Assembly (NCBI GenBank): GCA_016793305.1
Contig: JAEUHU010000159.1
Coordinates: 1-5,713 of the forward strand
Direction: 5' to 3'
DNA length: 5,713 nucleotides
DNA from: Planctomycetota bacterium
Lineage (GTDB): Bacteria > Planctomycetota > UBA1135 > UBA2386
Part shown: positions 1 to 5,713 of the stretch, piece by piece
How positions within the stretch are numbered: the first letter of the stretch is position 1
How the letters are laid out: every line of letters begins with the position of its first letter
Translations under genes and position numbers: made by a program
Notes under the pieces: model-generated
What the model saw: only the letters and a program-made list of their open reading frames with translations
Database searches by the model: none
Told to the model about the DNA's origin: nothing

Positions 1-1
1 C

Positions 2-2464
2 ATCGTGCTGCCGCACGCCGGCGTGATCACCGGCATCGTGCTCGACGACAACGGCGACCCGATGCCCGGCGCCCTGGTGCGCTGCGCCGACCTGCCGGGT
101 GCGTTGGCCGCGTTCTTCCCGATCGAGCGCTTCGATCCGAAGGGGGCGCTGCTGGTGCGCGAGCGGCAGTTCCCGATGCGCGTGATCGAGGCTCCTGCCT
201 GGGTCGAGCCGGCGTTCGAGCAGCTGCCGTTCCCGCGGGCGATCAGCGACGCCGAGGGCCGCTTCCGGCTGGTCGGTGTGGTGCCCGGCAGCAACATGCT
301 GGCGACCACCGCGCCGGAGTACTTGTCCGACGTGCGACCGAGCGTGGTCGTGCGGCCGGGTCAGGTGAAGGACGTCGGCTCGATCCGGATGAAGCGCGGC
401 GAAGAACTGCTCGGCGTGGTCGAGGACGCGGCGGGCAAGCCGGTCGCCGACGCCGAGGTGTTCGCCGGTTCGGTGCTGGCGTTCGGCCCCGTCGACCTGG
501 CGCAGCGGCTCGGCCGCACCGACGCCCAGGGGCGCTTCAGCGGGCAGGGCTTCTCGGCCGGCAACGTGTCGGTCGCCGCACGACGCGGCCGTGGCCACGC
601 GTGGGTGCTGGCCGAACCGCAGTCGATCCTCGGCGAAGTGAAGGTCGTGCTGCCGGCCAGCTTCGGCGTCGAGGTCGACGTGCTGCTCGCGGACGGCAAG
701 CCGGCGAAGGCGCCGCGCTTCCAGCTGCTGCAGGGCAAGGCGGGCCAGGGCGCGGCGGAGATGTTCCTGCTCGGCGTGGCGCCGCCGCTCGACCTGCGCG
801 AGCGCAAGCGCGACGTCGCCGAAGGGCGCTGGCGCATCGAGAACCTCAACGCCGGGGCCTACACGCTGATCGTGGACGCACCGGGGCACGCCAACGCGTT
901 CGCGTCGTTCGAGATCGTCGACCAGGACAGCAAGGTCTCGGTGCAGCTGGGAGCACCGATGCTGTTCACGGTGCAGGTGATCGACTTCGAGGACAAGCCG
1001 GTGCGCAACGCGGCGATCTACGCGCAGGCTCGCGGCAAGAGCATGATCGACATGCCGGTGCGCTGCGGCCGCACCGACGCGGAGGGCAAGTTGGTGGTCG
1101 ACGAGCTGGTCGCGGAGACGCTGCGCGTCAGCGCCGAGCACCCGAAGTTCGGCACCGTGCACGGCGAGGTGAAGGCCGGCGAGACCGTCGTGATGCGCAT
1201 GCTGGCGCCGGGCGCCATGCACGTCGTGCTGACCGAGAACCGCAAGCCGCCGGAGCCGGGCAAGTGGTCGGTCGGCGTGATGCGGCGCCGCGGCAACGAC
1301 GTGCGCGGCCCGCTCGAGAACATGCCGGCCCTGCACACCGCGAACCTCGCCGGCGAACTGCACCTGAAGGGCCTGCAGCCCGGCGAGTACGAGGTCAACG
1401 TCGTGAAGGCGCTCGACGCGCTGCGTTCGCCGGGCGGCGTGATGGCCTTGGCGCAGGAGATGTTCTTGAACCGCAACCTGCCGAGCCAGCGCACCGAGGT
1501 GCAGAGTGGTGCGGTCGCCGAGCTGGCGCTCGAGCTCGGCGAGCAACCGCTCGAAGGACCGAAGGCGCGGCTGTCCGGATCGGTCACGGTCGACGGCAAG
1601 GTGGCCGCCGGCTACGCGCTGACGACGAGCGGCTTCGTCGGCAAGGACGACCGGCGCGAGTGGCGCCGCTTCTCGACGCGCGTCGACCAACGCGGCCGCT
1701 TCGACTTCGGCGACGTGCCGGCCGGCGAGCTGCAGATCAGCCTGCTGCCGACCGCCGAAGGGATGATCTTCGCCGGGCCCGGCCAGAGCCTGTGGGGCAA
1801 CGCGATCAAGCTCGAGGAGAACGAATCGCGCGAGCTGACCATCGACGTGCTGACCACGTCGATCCGCGGTGTCTGCTACCTGCCGGACGGCAAGCCGGCG
1901 GCGGGCGTGTTCGTCACCGGGGTCGGTCAACCGAAGAACTCGATCGGCGAGAACATGCGCGTCAATTCGCCGACGGATTCGCGTGGTGAGTTCCACTTCC
2001 CGCAGGTGGTCGAGGGCACGTGGAGCATCTCGGCGCGTGGCACCGGCCAGTTGTCGGCCAGCGGCGAACTGAAGGAACTCGAAGTGGCCGCCGGCGTGCC
2101 GCTCACCGGGTTGCGCATCGACCTGCAGGCACTGGCCACGGTCGCCGGCAAGGTCGAGCTGGCGGTGCTCGGCACCACGAAGCCTCGTTGGTCCTGGCTG
2201 TCCTTCGAACGGATCGAAGCCGACGACAATCCGAGGCGGGGGTCCGGCCCGCGCCGCAGCGGAGGTTCCAGCGTCGACTCGGACACCGGGACGTTCCGCG
2301 CGACGAGCCTCACACCGGGTCGATACAAGGTGGTGCTCTACGCCACCTTCGACGGGGAAGGTCGCCGTGGGGAGCAGCAGGAATACTCGTGCGGCGAGCT
2401 CGAGGTCACCATCGCCGGCGGCGAGAACGTCGTGCTGCGGCCGGGCGAGCGCGTGCAGCGCTGA
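2..2464 (+). CDS. Tandem carboxypeptidase-regulatory-like (CarboxypepD_reg/CnaB-type) repeat protein, 5' partial
   Basis: The function is unknown. The frame is already open at the left edge and the first visible residues (IVLPHAGVITG) look like the end of one strand running into a new domain. The gene therefore starts upstream, and the GTG at position 5 is not a credible start. Counting from that GTG, 819 residues are visible, ending in TGA at 2462-2464. They hold about eight beta-sandwich units, each opening with a G-x-V-x-D-x-x-G-x-P-V-x-x-A-x-V type strand pair near residues 6, 133, 221, 319, 404, 521, 619 and 711. Each closes with a D-x-x-G-x-F ... L-x-P/A-G-x-Y/W stretch, for example SDAEGRFRLVGVVPG at 81-95, VDQRGRFDFGDVPAG at 560-574 and TDSRGEFHF at 657-665. 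Such domains are typically extracellular or periplasmic structural modules. No catalytic motif, C-terminal membrane segment or sortase signal is visible; the protein ends GERVQR. Unit 1 carries a long insert (about residues 30-78). Any signal peptide or enzymatic domain would lie upstream of the window. Confidence 0.88.
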   Translation: MVLPHAGVITGIVLDDNGDPMPGALVRCADLPGALAAFFPIERFDPKGALLVRERQFPMRVIEAPAWVEPAFEQLPFPRAISDAEGRFRLVGVVPGSNMLATTAPEYLSDVRPSVVVRPGQVKDVGSIRMKRGEELLGVVEDAAGKPVADAEVFAGSVLAFGPVDLAQRLGRTDAQGRFSGQGFSAGNVSVAARRGRGHAWVLAEPQSILGEVKVVLPASFGVEVDVLLADGKPAKAPRFQLLQGKAGQGAAEMFLLGVAPPLDLRERKRDVAEGRWRIENLNAGAYTLIVDAPGHANAFASFEIVDQDSKVSVQLGAPMLFTVQVIDFEDKPVRNAAIYAQARGKSMIDMPVRCGRTDAEGKLVVDELVAETLRVSAEHPKFGTVHGEVKAGETVVMRMLAPGAMHVVLTENRKPPEPGKWSVGVMRRRGNDVRGPLENMPALHTANLAGELHLKGLQPGEYEVNVVKALDALRSPGGVMALAQEMFLNRNLPSQRTEVQSGAVAELALELGEQPLEGPKARLSGSVTVDGKVAAGYALTTSGFVGKDDRREWRRFSTRVDQRGRFDFGDVPAGELQISLLPTAEGMIFAGPGQSLWGNAIKLEENESRELTIDVLTTSIRGVCYLPDGKPAAGVFVTGVGQPKNSIGENMRVNSPTDSRGEFHFPQVVEGTWSISARGTGQLSASGELKELEVAAGVPLTGLRIDLQALATVAGKVELAVLGTTKPRWSWLSFERIEADDNPRRGSGPRRSGGSSVDSDTGTFRATSLTPGRYKVVLYATFDGEGRRGEQQEYSCGELEVTIAGGENVVLRPGERVQR

Positions 2465-2483
2465 CCGGCGCTCGCGTCGCCGG
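2465..2483. terminator. GC-rich hairpin between convergent stop codons
   Basis: A perfect 6-bp all-GC stem (CCGGCG at 2465-2470, CGCCGG at 2478-2483) with a 7-base loop begins directly after the TGA of the upstream repeat-protein gene. It lies in the 31-base gap before the sixA stop on the opposite strand. The position suits a transcript end serving both convergent genes. No T-run follows on either strand, so it is not a classical intrinsic terminator, and in such GC-rich DNA a short stem can arise by chance. Confidence 0.35.
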
Positions 2484-2495
2484 CAGGGATCGGTC

Positions 2496-2993
2496 TCAGG
2501 CCAGCTCGCTGGCGACCTTCGACGACAGCGCGAAGCGCAGCGTCGCGACCAGGGCGGTCGGCGTCTCGATGTCGACGGCCACCAGCATGCCCTTCTTCAA
2601 CGGCACGCTCTGCTGGGGCCGTCCCGTCAGCAAGCTGCCGAGCAGGTAGCCCAGGTGGGGCTCGTGGCCGATCAGCGCGACACTCGGCGTCTGTGACAGG
2701 GCCTCGATCTCGAGCAGGCTGAGGGCCGTGCTCGGCTGGGCGTTCGGCTCGAGGCTCGCCTCGGTGCGTCGTTCGCCGCGGAAACCGACGGCCTCGGCGA
2801 ACACGTGCGCCGTCTCCTGGGCTCGGCGCAGCGGGCTCACCAGGAGCACCTTCGGGGTGTCGACCAGTCGCCGCCAGGTCGGCGCGCAGCGCTCGAGCCG
2901 GCGCCAGCCTTCGTCGGTCAGCGCCCGGGCTTGGTCGGTGACGCCGGGGCGCGCGTCCTCGGCCAGGCCGTGCCGGAGCAGGTAGATGCGCAT
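2496..2993 (-). CDS. sixA: SixA-type phosphohistidine phosphatase
   Basis: This is a complete 165-residue histidine phosphatase superfamily protein, close to the roughly 160 residues of Escherichia coli SixA. It begins MRIYLLRHGLAED: the RHG motif is at residues 7-9, with His8 the expected phospho-acceptor. SPLRRAQETA at 53-62 supplies the second conserved Arg (R57), and GHEPHL at 109-114 supplies the second catalytic His (H110). An LTDEGWRRL segment at 25-33 is also typical of the SixA branch. The protein has no signal peptide or membrane segment, so it should be cytoplasmic. In E. coli, SixA removes phosphate from histidine on the ArcB HPt domain and on the PTS protein NPr; the substrate here is unknown, and no kinase, HPt or PTS gene is in the window. 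The ATG at 2991-2993 is chosen because it places the family's N-terminal strand and RHG at the right distance; the frame stays open upstream but that sequence does not resemble the family. No Shine-Dalgarno sequence precedes the ATG. The gene is divergent from the membrane-anchored repeat protein gene at 3072. Confidence 0.93.
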   Translation of the reverse strand: MRIYLLRHGLAEDARPGVTDQARALTDEGWRRLERCAPTWRRLVDTPKVLLVSPLRRAQETAHVFAEAVGFRGERRTEASLEPNAQPSTALSLLEIEALSQTPSVALIGHEPHLGYLLGSLLTGRPQQSVPLKKGMLVAVDIETPTALVATLRFALSSKVASELA

Positions 2994-3071
2994 CGCCGGA
3001 GCGTCGCCGGGCTGCTGGTCCGGTGCAATCGCGCCGCTGCATCGCCCACCCGGTATGGTCCGCGCCCGGAC
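2994..3071. promoter_or_regulatory. Divergent intergenic region with a -10-like TATGGT
   Basis: These 78 bases separate the divergent starts of sixA (minus) and the anchored repeat protein gene (plus), so they should carry both promoters. On the plus strand TATGGT at 3054-3059 matches the most important bases of a -10 hexamer (T, A and final T). It ends 12 bases before the ATG at 3072, which would give a leader of only a few bases. No convincing -35 is seen. On the minus strand GACGCT (plus 3000-3005) lies 6 bases before the sixA ATG. Neither start has an AGGAGG-like site. That the region is regulatory follows from the layout; the individual boxes are guesses. Confidence 0.4.
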
Positions 3072-4298
3072 ATGCCAGGACCCCGCAGCCAGCGAGCGCT
3101 CGCCGATCGTCGCATCGAGCGTCGGCGACGACGACGTTGGCTCGTCGCCGCGGGCCTTGCCGTCGCCCTGCTCGGGATCGCCGGCCTGACCTGGAAGCTC
3201 GGTCTGTGGCGGCCTCTGCCGCAGGCCACGCTGCGCGTGCGCACGAGCAACGGCGAGCCGCCGGCGGCCGTCGAGATGACGTTCTATCCGGCGGGCTTCG
3301 GCGCCTCGCAACCGTCGCCACCGCCGGCCCTCGGCCAGCGCACCTTGGCGACGGCCGAGCTCGTGCTGCGCGCAGCCGACTTCGGCCCGCACGTGGGCCG
3401 CGTGCGCTACCAGGCGCCCGGCTTCGGCATCGGCTTCGCGAGCTTCGCCTTCGGGGCTGCTGCCACCGAGATCGTGCTGCGGCCGGCGCAGACGCTGCGC
3501 GGGCGGGTCGGCGAACCGCTGTGGACGTGGCTGCACGGCTGGCGCTGCACGGGGTTCACGCCGGTGGCCGGGGCGGAGGTCGTGCTGATGGGCGGCGGCG
3601 AGCACGGGCTGGCACTGGCTCACGCGATGACCGGCCCCGACGGTTCGTTCGTGCTCGAAGGCGTCGACGGCGAACTCGACGGCCTGGCTCTGCGCGTGCG
3701 TGCACCCGGTTTCGCCCTGGCACACCGGGAGGTGCCGCGGTTCTCGACCGCAGGATCGAACGAGCCGATCGTCGCCGTGGTGCGCGGGGTCGTGGTCGAC
3801 GGCGAACTGCACACGCCGCCCGGTCTCTCACCGAAGGGCTTGCGCGTGCTCGCGCGGGGTCTGCCCGGGGTCGAAGCCGTGCCCGCCGAGGACGGCACGT
3901 TCACGCTCGACCACGTGCCGGTCGGCGTCGGCGTGCGGCTGCACGTGCACGGCCTGCCCAAGACCACGGCCCAGCTGCCGGCGATGGCCAAGCTCGGCGA
4001 ACGGACCACCGTGACGATCGTACCGGCCGGAGTCGTGCGCGGGCGGGTCGTCGACGGGGTGGCGCGGCAGCCGATCGCCGAGGCGCTGGTGTTCTGCGGG
4101 TCCGGGGACGCGGTTCGCGCCGACGCCGACGGCTGCTTCGAGCTGCCGCACGTGTTGCCGGGGGCCCAGGAAGTGCGTGCCCAGCACGACTTCCGCGACG
4201 GCCGGCGGCGCAGTCACCAGCGCACCGGCAGCGCCACCGTGACCGTGCTCGGTGGCGAGGTGCAGGAAGGCATCGTGGTCGACGTGTCCGCGAAGTGA
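3072..4298 (+). CDS. Membrane-anchored protein with about four carboxypeptidase-regulatory-like beta-sandwich domains
   Basis: The protein has 408 residues and unknown function. It starts with an arginine-rich cytoplasmic segment (residues 5-22, ending in six consecutive Arg). One hydrophobic helix follows at about 23-41 (WLVAAGLAVALLGIAGLTW) with no clear cleavage site, so by the positive-inside rule the rest should face outward as a signal-anchored ectodomain. The ectodomain reads as four beta-sandwich units at about 52-138, 140-235, 237-316 and 319-408. TGPDGSFVLEGVDG (187-200), PAEDGTFTLDHVPVG (271-285) and ADADGCFELPHVLPG (350-364) are the diagnostic D-x-x-G-x-F ... G segments. Units 2 and 4 share a 15-nt identical stretch encoding (L/V)RGRV at 3496-3510 and 4036-4050, in frame and 540 bases apart. 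Unit 2 carries an unusual Trp-rich insert (WTWLHGWRC, 151-159). The ATG at 3072 is preferred because it starts directly before the basic segment and helix; the open frame further upstream overlaps sixA. No catalytic residues are recognised. It resembles the left-edge gene in domain type but has a clear anchor. Confidence 0.85.
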   Translation: MPGPRSQRALADRRIERRRRRRWLVAAGLAVALLGIAGLTWKLGLWRPLPQATLRVRTSNGEPPAAVEMTFYPAGFGASQPSPPPALGQRTLATAELVLRAADFGPHVGRVRYQAPGFGIGFASFAFGAAATEIVLRPAQTLRGRVGEPLWTWLHGWRCTGFTPVAGAEVVLMGGGEHGLALAHAMTGPDGSFVLEGVDGELDGLALRVRAPGFALAHREVPRFSTAGSNEPIVAVVRGVVVDGELHTPPGLSPKGLRVLARGLPGVEAVPAEDGTFTLDHVPVGVGVRLHVHGLPKTTAQLPAMAKLGERTTVTIVPAGVVRGRVVDGVARQPIAEALVFCGSGDAVRADADGCFELPHVLPGAQEVRAQHDFRDGRRRSHQRTGSATVTVLGGEVQEGIVVDVSAK

Positions 4299-4332
4299 CG
4301 CGCGCGACAGCTGGTTGTGCGACACTGCCGGC
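4299..4332 (+). promoter_or_regulatory. Short intergenic region with possible leaderless-type start signal
   Basis: Thirty-four bases separate the stop of the anchored repeat protein gene from the ATG at 4333. No Shine-Dalgarno sequence is present. TGC followed by GACACT (4318-4326) resembles an extended -10 element, though its first hexamer base is G rather than T. It ends 6 bases before the ATG, where a leaderless transcript would need it. Read-through from the upstream gene is an equally good explanation for expression. Confidence 0.2.
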
Positions 4333-4842
4333 ATGTCCCCACGCCTGCGGACCGTCACGCTGCCGTTCGTCTTCGGGGCCGGCCTCGTCGCCGGCCGGTT
4401 CGTCCAGGACCCACAACCGGTCCCGGCCGGCAAGCCAGCAGCTGCTCTGCCGGCATCCGCCAGCGAGGCGAAGCCCGGCGCGCCGAAGCCGCATCCGTTC
4501 CAAGGCGTGTTCCGGTTGACGGCGCGCTGCAGCGCCGGCGAGGTCGCTCTCGAACCGGGCATCGGCCACCTGGCGATCACCGGTCGCCATCTGTTCCTGA
4601 TCGCGGGGGCCCCGAGTTCGACGCCGAACGTGCTGCTGCTGCGCAGCAGTGTGCGCACCTTGCGGGTCAAGGACGACACGATGACGACGCGCATCGTCGC
4701 CGGTTGGCTCGTCGACGACGACCGCCATGTGGTGCTCGAGGACGAGGGCAAGGAGGAGCCGCGCCGCGTCCTGCTCGTGCAGGGTGGTCTCCGCATCGAG
4801 GAGGACCAACGCAACTGGCTCGAGTTCGAACGCGTCGAGTGA
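4333..4842 (+). CDS. Small exported or anchored protein with a compact beta-rich, possibly lipocalin-like domain
   Basis: This 169-residue protein is not recognised as a named family. Residues 1-24 contain a short basic start and a hydrophobic stretch (VTLPFVFGAGLVAG, 8-21), consistent with a signal anchor or weak signal peptide. A linker rich in Pro, Ala and Lys follows at about 27-54. The remainder (about 55-169) looks like alternating beta strands: GVFRLTAR (57-64), GHLAITGRHLFLIAG (78-92), VRTLRVKDD (107-115), MTTRIVAGWLVDD (117-129), HVVLEDEG (132-139), RVLLVQGGLRI (145-155) and WLEFERV (162-168). The opening G-x-(F/W)-R-L, then G-x-L-x-I-(T)-G-R-x-x, and a closing W-x-E-x-E-R-V resemble lipocalin-like domains, but this is pattern reading only. 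The ATG at 4333 is chosen because it sits directly before the hydrophobic segment; the in-frame start further upstream would overlap the preceding gene. It lies 34 bases downstream of the anchored repeat protein gene and may be co-transcribed with it. Its stop is only 6 bases from the convergent murJ stop. Confidence 0.75.
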   Translation: MSPRLRTVTLPFVFGAGLVAGRFVQDPQPVPAGKPAAALPASASEAKPGAPKPHPFQGVFRLTARCSAGEVALEPGIGHLAITGRHLFLIAGAPSSTPNVLLLRSSVRTLRVKDDTMTTRIVAGWLVDDDRHVVLEDEGKEEPRRVLLVQGGLRIEEDQRNWLEFERVE

Positions 4843-4848
4843 CGCCGT

Positions 4849-5713
4849 TCAGCGGGCTGCCGCGGCAGCGCCCTTCTTGCGGCGGCGCAGCGCACCGAGT
4901 TCTGGCGAGCGCAGCAGCACGTGCACCGCGAGGTAGATCGCGATGCCGACCAGGATCGGGAACGCGACGTTGCCCAGCGCCCGGTGCAGCAGGGGGGCGT
5001 CGCCGTCGAACAGCCGCAGGAACGGCAGGGCCAGGGCCATCGCCGCGGTCGCCAGCGCCGAGCGCCGCCACGCTCCGCCGAGGTCGTGCGCCGCCGGCGC
5101 GTGACGACGGAATCGCAGGCCGAGCACGGTCGCGTTCGCCAGGGCACAAACGCTGCTCGACGTCGTCAGGCCCGCGGTGCCGAGGTCGGTGGTCGTCAGC
5201 AGCAGCAGGTTGATCGCCACGTTGGCGAGCATCAGCCGGATCGCGAGGCGCGCCGGCGTACCCGTGTCGCCGACCGCGTAGAAGGCCCGCGCGTAGAGCT
5301 GGGCCAGGCCGATGAACGGCAGCCCGGCGACGAGGCAGCTCGACGTCAGCATCGTCGGCCACACGTCGTCTTCCTGGAACTGCCCGCCGAGGAACAGCAC
5401 ACGCACGACGTCGTCGCCGAGCACGATCATCCCGACCGCCGCGGGCAGCGTCACCAGGATCGTCGCCGCCGCGGCGAGATCGAGCGTGCGTCGCATCTGC
5501 TGGCGATCGACGTCACCGGCCTCGTGCGCGAGCTTCGGGAACACCGCGACCGCGACCGACATCGCCGTCAGCGCGTGCGGGAACAGCAGCAGCCGGTTCG
5601 CCAGGTAGACGTAGGTGACGGCCCCTTCGCCGACCAGGTAGAGCGCCATGCCCTGGTCGAGCAGCGAGCTGACCTGGTTGAGCGACATGCCGACCACGGT
5701 CGGGCCCATCGCC
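4849..5713 (-). CDS. murJ: MurJ (MviN) lipid II flippase, C-terminal part, 5' end outside window
   Basis: MurJ moves lipid-linked peptidoglycan precursor across the inner membrane. The visible 287 or so residues are the C-terminal half of a protein usually about 500-550 residues long; the frame runs open through the right edge, so the ATG at 5707-5709 is internal. Counting from that Met, eight hydrophobic segments lie near 4-24, 30-60, 80-107, 119-148, 152-181, 180-203, 214-237 and 245-270. They fit helices 7-14 of the 14-helix fold. Family signatures are YLANRLLLFPHALTAMSVAV at 35-54, where Arg39 matches the position of the essential helix-8 Arg (R270 in E. coli), then VFPKLA at 56-61 and RAFYAVGDTGTPA at 141-153. 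The common A-D-R-L reads A-N-R-L here. The tail is basic and alanine-rich (LRRRKKGAAAAAR). The Asp-rich DGDAPLLHRAL loop before the last helix is ordinary for the family. Its promoter and operon partners are outside the window. The closest alternative is another MOP-superfamily flippase, but the RAFYA and RL-x-x-FP motifs favour MurJ. Confidence 0.92.
   Translation of the reverse strand, partial: AMGPTVVGMSLNQVSSLLDQGMALYLVGEGAVTYVYLANRLLLFPHALTAMSVAVAVFPKLAHEAGDVDRQQMRRTLDLAAAATILVTLPAAVGMIVLGDDVVRVLFLGGQFQEDDVWPTMLTSSCLVAGLPFIGLAQLYARAFYAVGDTGTPARLAIRLMLANVAINLLLLTTTDLGTAGLTTSSSVCALANATVLGLRFRRHAPAAHDLGGAWRRSALATAAMALALPFLRLFDGDAPLLHRALGNVAFPILVGIAIYLAVHVLLRSPELGALRRRKKGAAAAAR
4854..4872 (+). 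terminator. Dyad inside the 3' end of murJ, possible end signal for the convergent gene
   Basis: GCTGCCG at 4856-4862 is followed directly by its exact reverse complement CGGCAGC at 4863-4869, and GG/CC at 4854-4855 and 4871-4872 can extend the stem with one bulged G. The bases after it on the plus strand are CTTCTT, a poor T-tract. It sits 12 bases past the stop of the 169-residue protein gene and could end that transcript. It also encodes the polyalanine tail of MurJ on the other strand, and GCC/GCA/GCG alanine codons readily make such dyads by chance. Confidence 0.2.

Noticed and set aside
5..7. GTG as start of the left-edge gene
   Set aside because: The frame is open to the window edge and the following residues are mid-protein in character, with no signal peptide.
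601..1989. 462-codon plus-strand open frame inside the left-edge repeat gene
   Set aside because: The product is almost entirely Arg, Gly and Ala, the usual shifted-frame shadow of a GC-rich gene.
2805..3071. Upstream in-frame extension of the anchored repeat protein gene
   Set aside because: It would overlap most of sixA and adds basic residues before what is already a normal basic segment plus membrane helix starting at 3072.
2338..3321. Long minus-strand open frame overlapping the repeat protein end, sixA and the anchored protein start
   Set aside because: It is a different frame over sixA, its product is Arg/Ala/Pro-rich without recognisable domains, and sixA in the adjacent frame has all family motifs. 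GC-rich DNA makes such frames by chance.
2994..3812. Upstream extension of the sixA reading frame to a start near 3812
   Set aside because: The extra residues are low-complexity Arg/Ala/His/Pro sequence antisense to the anchored repeat protein; SixA proteins begin only a few residues before RHG.
3496..4050. 15-nt identical direct repeat (3496-3510 and 4036-4050)
   Set aside because: Not a mobile or regulatory repeat: both copies are in frame and encode the same RGRV strand in two related domains.
3828..5147. 439-codon minus-strand open frame across the 169-residue gene and the murJ end
   Set aside because: Its product is Arg/Ser/Thr-rich and has no domain; it overlaps two better supported genes in other frames.

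Overview
This is a GC-rich bacterial window (roughly 70% G+C by eye). It is densely coding, and the third codon position is almost always G or C in the five genes I accept. Proteins built from tandem carboxypeptidase-regulatory-like beta-sandwiches, starts without a Shine-Dalgarno sequence, and a MurJ flippase together suggest a high-GC environmental lineage. A planctomycete or myxobacterium-like organism is plausible, but that is inference; no rRNA or other marker in the window fixes the taxonomy.

Layout from left to right. (1) The 3' part of a large plus-strand gene encoding at least eight consecutive regulatory-like beta-sandwich units; its 5' end lies outside the window. (2) A short GC hairpin between convergent stop codons. 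(3) A minus-strand gene for a complete 165-residue SixA-type histidine phosphatase. (4) A 78-base divergent intergenic region that must hold the start signals for sixA and for the next gene. (5) A plus-strand gene for a membrane-anchored protein of 408 residues with about four more regulatory-like beta-sandwiches. (6) After 34 bases, a plus-strand gene for a 169-residue protein with an N-terminal hydrophobic segment, a proline/alanine-rich linker and a compact beta-rich domain that may be lipocalin-like. (7) Only 6 bases beyond its stop, the minus-strand 3' part of murJ, the lipid II flippase gene, running off the right edge.

The genes do not form one obvious pathway. The two beta-sandwich proteins and the small anchored protein look like cell-envelope or exported components of unknown role. 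SixA acts on phosphohistidine in the cytoplasm, and MurJ works in peptidoglycan synthesis at the inner membrane. The 408- and 169-residue genes may be co-transcribed. I found no tRNA, rRNA, CRISPR array, insertion sequence or defence system. No stretch longer than 300 bases lacks a gene. I did not find a convincing new system; the best leads are the long beta-sandwich array, the possible lipocalin-like orphan, and a shared sequence just before two start codons.
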